64,000 nucleotides of DNA from Nymphaea colorata. Lineage: Eukaryota > Streptophyta > Magnoliopsida > Nymphaeales > Nymphaeaceae. The stretch is taken from positions 1 through 64,000 of the forward strand of contig NC_045138.2 of the NCBI RefSeq assembly GCF_008831285.2, in the 5' to 3' direction. The notes below the pieces were generated by a model that was not told the DNA's origin, ran no database searches, and saw nothing but the letters and a program-made list of their open reading frames with translations. Position 1 is the stretch's first letter. Every line of letters starts with the position of its first letter. The translations under genes and the position numbers were made by a program. Shown piece by piece: positions 58,745-64,000 of this stretch.

Positions 58745-61154
58745 ATGGCCACTCGTTTGATTCGGTCAAGAGTTTATGGCGTTCTGAGTAATATGGGTGT
58801 CGCCAAATCTCTCAGACAATCTTCATGGGGAGCGTCCGTAGGTGTTTCGCGCAGTGCCTGTGTGTCTCAGATTAGTGGGAGAGGACAATCTTTCATGTCT
58901 CAATTCGGGAAGATGGTGATTGCGAATTGGCGTTCGTTGTCGACTGAGGCAGAAGGCAATGCTGCTCAGGAGGTCTGTGACAACTGACAAGTAGTTTTTT
59001 GGTGGCTTGCTGTTTGTTTTTGTTAGTTTCTGAATGATTTCTGAGAAAGGGTACGTGGAATTTGGAGAAATTTTCATTTTTTTAGGTGATGAGTTTGTTT
59101 TTTCTTCCGAAACTTTATTGGTGATTTGTGCGGTATAAAGGGATACTTTCTCTCCGATGTACTGATTGCTCGTTATAGGTGAATAGAATTGTTGTGTGTT
59201 GGAAAGTTTAATCGCCATGATGCAGAATGAATTCACTGTTTGGTATGTAGCAGAAAGATAAGATCGTGTGCTGCCTTACTTATAGATGGTCTTTTGTCCC
59301 TTTTCCCTCTCGTATATGTTAATGTTGGGTTTGAATCAATGAGTTCCGCGTCTTTGTTACGTTTTAAACTCATTTGTGAGTTCAGTGGTAATGGGTCGCA
59401 GTTCTATCAGAATCCAAGTCTTCATTAAATATATATTTTTGTTGATCTCCAATATGTCGATGGGCTCTGAACTATATTGAGTTGTAACTGTAATTCGTCT
59501 TCCTTTTCTCTTTTCAGAGAATTGGAGGTAGCGTTTGAGACTTAAACCCTATAATTCTGCAGTATGACTTAATCAGTGGCTTTAATCCCAGAGAAGGCTG
59601 AAAGCCTCTCCCATGAGGGTCATAGCTTATCTTTCTCCACTTCTTCTTCGTGTCCATATCTTCGTTACGTTGTGACTTAGCATCATTTGTTTTTCACAAT
59701 GAATGGCTAATGAAAAACCTGGTGCCTTTTCCTGTTCTATTTAGAAGCAGGGAACTGGAGTCCATTCATACAGAATCAAAACAAGTACACAGCATTCACA
59801 AGATTAAACAAATTCTTCCATTAGGCTGCATCAAGGTGCCTTTTCCTGTTCTATCCTTTCCACAATGATTCAACCACGACACGGTAGCAAGTAGAGTTGA
59901 CTAGGTGACTCCATTATGGCACACGCAATGGAACTTTGTGCTATAACATTGCACGTATCTCAAACGGATAATGCAGCCAAACATGCCTCAGGGTCCGAAA
60001 TACACATTGTGCGCAACTGCATATAGTGCATCAGATGAACAGTGAAGGGTCTGCCTGGGGATCATCCCCAAGTTACTGTTAAAAATTCTTTTCTCGGGGA
60101 AAACCAAGTTCCACTCTCTGCCAAACTTCAGTAACCATGCAAGTCCCATAGCATCATGTAAAATGTATGATCTGCATGTATCATTCTCCAACATGCTTCC
60201 CAGTTTGAAGTCTAGCGGACAAAGCCACATCCAATTTTTTTTTTTTTTTTTTAAATCTAGGTCTCTCAGCTTTTCTGTTCTAACTTTTATCTCATATCAG
60301 CTTTACTAAAAACTTCTGCTTAGGTGAAAAAAGGGGCAATGCTTGATCATTCTTGCAATTTCTTCTTTTGTGCATGATGTTTGTAGACCATCCCAGAAGG
60401 TGCTTATTTTCATGTAGTAGTTGTAACCTGTGACCTTCATACTTGCCTTTCTGTGAGTTGGCTATTGTTCAGCTATCACTCGTCTTTTATGCATCAACTT
60501 TTAACAGTTTGTTTTGAGTAGCACCTTCTAGGTTGCTTTATATTTCACTTCCAATAATGTTAGCTTACCACATTGGAGGTATTCTTTAGCTGGAGTTTTC
60601 ACCAAAATCTGGCGGAGCACAGTGACCTGCTAATTTTTGGAGTCAAGATTAAAGTCAAACAGGGAATTTCAGTGTTCAGAACAAGGAGTGACAAGCTGAA
60701 TTTTATAAGTTTCTTTCATTGTGGTTTTCAGAATGAGTTCAAACGTTACTTTGGTTCATGATTTAGTACAATTGCTGCTGCATTATGTATCTGGGATTTC
60801 CAACTTGCAGCAAGAATTTTCTTTGGCGCTCACATAAAACTATTTCTTCTTCTACAGCATATGTGATTCTGCTTACATGCTTTCTGATCCTATATCGAAA
60901 TACGTACTTGTGAATTATTATTTTGATTTGGATGCTCCATTAATATGGCACCAAATGAAAGAATTTCATGTAGACTATGCATTCTCCAAAAACTGAATTG
61001 TATCTCTCTGTCAAACAGGTTTTAGATTTTCCAGGAGGAAAGGTCATGTTCACTGCTGACCTTAGCTTTATACCAGAGTATCCTCAGCACCGTGTTCATT
61101 GCTACAGGATTCTCAATGATGAGGGGCAGCCCATCTCTGAAAGTAGCTTCCAAG

Positions 61155-61217
<63 letters not shown>

Positions 61218-63206
61218 CCCCCCCCCCCCCCGCAACACACACACCCACATGTGCACACTCAAACAAATCCACATATCCTTGTTTGCATATGATGATACGA
61301 AAGACAAGGTAGTAGATGTTATGTGTTCCACAGAGCGTCACATGAGCATTTCCTCCTCTAATTACCATCCAGCGTTGCATTGTAAATGGCAGTATGAACA
61401 TGTATTAAACTAATTGTCTGACATGGCAATTTTTATTCTGCAATGTAGTGTCCCATCTCCATACTTGCCTTTTATTATACCACTTTGTGATGCCTTTCCT
61501 GACAGTGTTCAAGATTTCAAATACTGTATTGAACGCCTAGATGTCAAGGCCAACTTCATATTAATCTTATTTACTTTTCTTTCCACAGATAGAAAAAGAA
61601 GTTGCTGTAAAAATGTACACTGACATGGTCAGACTTCAAATAATGGATACCATATTTTATGAAGCGCAAAGGCAAGGAAGAATTTCTTTTTACCTTACAA
61701 CGATTGGTGAAGAGGCCATCAACGTAGCATCAGCTGCAGCTCTCAGTTTTGATGACATAGTCTTTGCTCAGGTTGATATCATCATATCATGGTGCTTAGG
61801 ATGGTGACTGTCAGATTTTTTCTCTGTATTCACATTAGCAACTGCATTTTTTTCTTCCCACTTTTAATGCGCCTTCAATCTTTTTGTTCCATGAGAATAT
61901 AGTACAGAGAGCCTGGCGTTCTTCTTTGGCGAGGTTTCACTTTGCAAGAATTTGCAAACCAGTGCTTTGGAAACAAGGCTGACTATGGAAAAGGTCGCCA
62001 AATGCCAATTCATTATGGAAAAAACAAGCTCAACTTCTTTACTATATCATCTCCAATTGCGTAAGTTTTATGGGTTAGAAAATTATGTAATACTTAATTA
62101 AACTTTAGAAAATTATTTATGGTTGAGATTGTCAGGACACAGATTCCTCATGCTGTTGGGGCTGCATATTCCTTAAAAATGGATAAGGAACAAGCTTGTG
62201 CAGTGACTTATTTTGGAGATGGTGGCACGAGCGAGGTACTTTACCATAGATCAAACTTTATGTACTGAGAAGCGCTGTGTCTTTCTTAAAGCTGGCACTT
62301 TTTGTAATGGAACAGGGAGATTTTCATGCTGCATTAAACTTTGCTGCTGTTAGGGAAGTTCCCGTCCTGTTTATTTGTCGTAACAATGGATGGGCAATCA
62401 GTACACCTACATGTGAACAATTTCGAAGTACTCTCCCTATCCTTTCTGTCTCAAAAGCACTTGTAACTGTAATGACTGCATATATCTTACTCCTATCATG
62501 TTGCTGGAGCTGCAGGTGATGGTGTGGTTAGCCGTGGGCAGGCTTATGGAATCTGTAGTCTTCGAGTTGATGGAAATGATACTCTAGCTGTTTACCATGC
62601 AGTTTGTGCTGCTCGACAAATGGCAATCAGTGAATCCAAACCTGTGCTAATTGAGGTCAAAATCAAATTTTATGGCAAATCCAAGTTCCTAGAATCTGAG
62701 TACCTCTGTTGCCTTCCTACTAACTCTATTTCTTTGGCTTCCCAAATTTATTGAGACACCAGGCCCTCACCTACCGAGCTGGCCATCACTCTACTTCTGA
62801 TGACTCAACCAAGTATCGTCCAGTAGATGAAATTGAACACTGGAGAAAAGAGCGTGATCCTGTCTCCAGATTTAGAAAATGGATTGATGGTAAGGGATGG
62901 TGGACCAATGCAGCAGAATCAGAGCTTCGGAGTGAAATCAGAAAGAAGGTGAAACTATATGTTGCTTTACTCCATTTGGTCAATTTATCTTACTGGCATT
63001 GGCTTCCACTTCTCTCTGACTGGTGATGATTCATGCAGATGTTGAACGCAATTCAGGTTGCAGAGAAGATGGAGAAACCACCCATCAGTGAGATGTTTAC
63101 AGATGTTTATGATGTTCTGCCATCTAACCTTCTCGAGCAGGAAAAACTACTAAGAGAGACAATTAGTAAACACCCACAAGATTACCCACCTGATGTGCCT
63201 GTCTAG
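58745..63206 (+). CDS. BCKDHA: 2-oxoisovalerate (branched-chain 2-oxoacid) dehydrogenase E1 component alpha subunit, mitochondrial
   Basis: Nine exons: 58745-58972, 61019-61156, 61589-61771, 61903-62060, 62136-62235, 62316-62427, 62516-62655, 62763-62948, 63039-63206. All introns are GT-AG and all phases agree, giving 470 residues, the usual family length. The product decarboxylates branched 2-oxoacids from Leu, Ile and Val in the mitochondrial matrix with thiamine diphosphate, as an alpha2beta2 E1 with the beta subunit. Residues 1 to about 65 are Arg/Ser-rich without acidic residues, a transit peptide ending near NWRSLST. The thiamine diphosphate motif runs from GDG (263-265) to NN (292-293). 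The loop GHHSTSDDS (360-368) keeps the serine equivalent to mammalian phosphorylation site 1 (363). The site-2 position appears to be Pro. The start ATG is the first in frame and fits the targeting sequence. Confidence 0.96.
58973..61018 (+). other. Intron 1 of the E1 alpha gene (2046 bp)
   Basis: By far the longest intron of the gene. It contains a 20-bp direct repeat (GGTGCCTTTTCCTGTTCTAT at 59721 and 59835) and a T run near 60235-60252. An unrecognised 80-codon minus-strand frame at 59988-60230 is probably chance. It separates the transit-peptide exon from the catalytic exons. Confidence 0.88.
61157..61250 (+). repeat. (CT)n - poly(C) - (AC)n tract at the 5' end of intron 2
   Basis: Intron 2 starts GTCTCTCTC, so the donor GT is the first dinucleotide of a CT microsatellite of about 60 bp. 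This is followed by about 15 C and then AC repeats. Replication slippage here would change intron length, not the exon. Confidence 0.95.
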
Positions 63207-63289
63207 GTAGAAATGACAATCTTTAACATGCCTTTGTACATCCATTCTTCATTCAAGTACTCGATCGATAAAATATCCTATCCTATTCT

Positions 63290-63295
63290 AATAAA
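63290..63295 (+). terminator. Putative polyadenylation signal of the E1 alpha gene
   Basis: AATAAA in an AT-rich context downstream of the stop codon at 63204-63206. Confidence 0.5.
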
Positions 63296-63904
63296 TTCGA
63301 ACAAATATTTTATTTCTTTACGTGATCAATTTGATGAGGAATTTAGTTTAATCTTTTTTCTTGTATAACCTTTCTAAATATCTACAATGTTGGTATGGCG
63401 AACCCTCTAACAGGAGATGCAGTTGCATTGGTTTTTAAGATCGTAGGTCATAAATGCCTCTCTTTCTCCTATATTCCCTTTCCTTTTTTGTTTCTCTGTA
63501 AAATTATTTGTGCCGTTGAATTTCGACTCGCTTTCTTACTGTGTGAAGTTTCGGTTCACCTTATGCGGCTCTCCTGCAACAAGAATATGAGGACCGCAGG
63601 AAAATTCACAGACGACGAGTGTGAGCTGCTAAAGTTGTTTGCTTCAACTGATGAAGTGAACATTTGCAAAACTAATTGTTTCATGCTTGCACCTAGGGTC
63701 TTGTTTATGCACAGGTTGCGCTGCGAGCATTGTGTGTCTGTGTGGCGCACATGTTTGTGGCTAACAGTGGACTAGCATGATGGAATTATTTCTTTTGAAC
63801 GTACGACATGATTTTTCTGCACCTTCACCTATGTGCATTTTCACACTTCTAATATGTAAATCTACATATCAAGTCCGAAGAATCATGAGATAGTGCACAA
63901 TCTT

Positions 63905-63906
<2 letters not shown>

Positions 63907-63954
<48 letters not shown>
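63907..63954. repeat. (TA)n microsatellite
   Basis: About 24 TA units. Confidence 0.97.
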
Positions 63955-63956
<2 letters not shown>

Positions 63957-64000
63957 GTAACCCAACATACCAAGCTTTGATGAGAATCAATGTAAGCCCT

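Larger units (their letters stand above)
63207..64000. other. 3' flank of the E1 alpha gene
   Basis: A likely polyadenylation signal is AATAAA at 63290-63295, 84 bases after the stop. Beyond it no gene is recognised. A 126-codon plus-strand frame at 63395-63775 has no known domain. An (AT)n microsatellite lies at 63907-63954. Confidence 0.6.

Noticed and set aside
59721-59854. 20-bp direct repeat in intron 1 as a transposon footprint
   Set aside because: The 94 bases between the two copies show no terminal repeats or coding content. A simple local duplication is enough.
59988-60230. 80-codon minus-strand frame inside intron 1 of the E1 alpha gene
   Set aside because: No recognisable domain and no start or transcript signal. 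Likely chance.
63395-63775. 126-codon frame after the E1 alpha gene
   Set aside because: Composition is irregular, no domain is recognised, and it lies in AT-rich flank.
1-64000. tRNA, rRNA or organelle-derived genes
   Set aside because: No cloverleaf, rRNA core or organelle gene sequence was noticed on either strand. The only tRNA-related sequences are the primer binding sites.

Overview
This is nuclear DNA from a flowering plant. The evidence is an intron-bearing plant gene with GT-AG introns, several LTR retrotransposons of plant lineages, a LINE remnant and many AT microsatellites. The species cannot be named from the sequence. Most of the first 54.6 kb is retrotransposon. The only clear host gene is near the right end: a complete nine-exon gene (58745-63206, + strand) for the E1 alpha subunit of mitochondrial branched-chain 2-oxoacid dehydrogenase, predicted at 470 residues.

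Layout. 66-15288 (- strand) is a complete Ty3/gypsy element of the Tat (Ogre/Retand-like) lineage, flanked by the 5-bp duplication ATATC. 15294-19244 is non-coding. 19245-20450 is a decayed LINE. 22765-26075 is a decayed Ty1/copia element whose 3' end is lost where a diverged, truncated LTR of the Tat family (26076-28545) begins. 28546-30666 is non-coding. 30667-36554 is a partial copy of the Tat element (5' part of gag, ORF1, 5' LTR), followed by the same flank as the first copy. 37043-37142 is a run of exactly 100 N, a scaffold gap. 39392-54632 (+ strand) is another complete copy of the Tat element, with duplication GATAT. 54638-58744 is repeat-rich upstream DNA, then the E1 alpha gene, then 0.8 kb of downstream sequence.

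The large-scale structure stands out. Bases 37143 to about 54700 are the reverse complement of about 17558 down to 1, TE and flanking DNA together. The match still holds at base 1, so it probably runs past the window. The two complete Tat copies are therefore one insertion seen twice in opposite orientation. The middle partial copy also shares the flank, so it too is a segmental copy. With a 100-N gap at the junction and many homopolymer-length differences between copies, an assembly artefact (second haplotype or misjoined contig) is at least as likely as a real palindrome.

The Tat element is unusually readable. It has long LTRs (about 3.3 kb for the 5' LTR, 2.8 kb for the 3' LTR), a PBS resembling a tRNA-Arg 3' end, an extra ORF1 with a plant mobile domain upstream of gag, gag, aspartic protease, a G-patch-like segment, RT, two RNase H domains and a GPY/F integrase. 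An array of seven small hairpins with compensating stem changes lies between integrase and the 3' LTR. A conserved splice donor lies downstream of the LTR TATA box, and acceptor-like sites lie just before ORF1, gag and RT. These suggest a spliced expression programme that I can propose but not prove from DNA alone.
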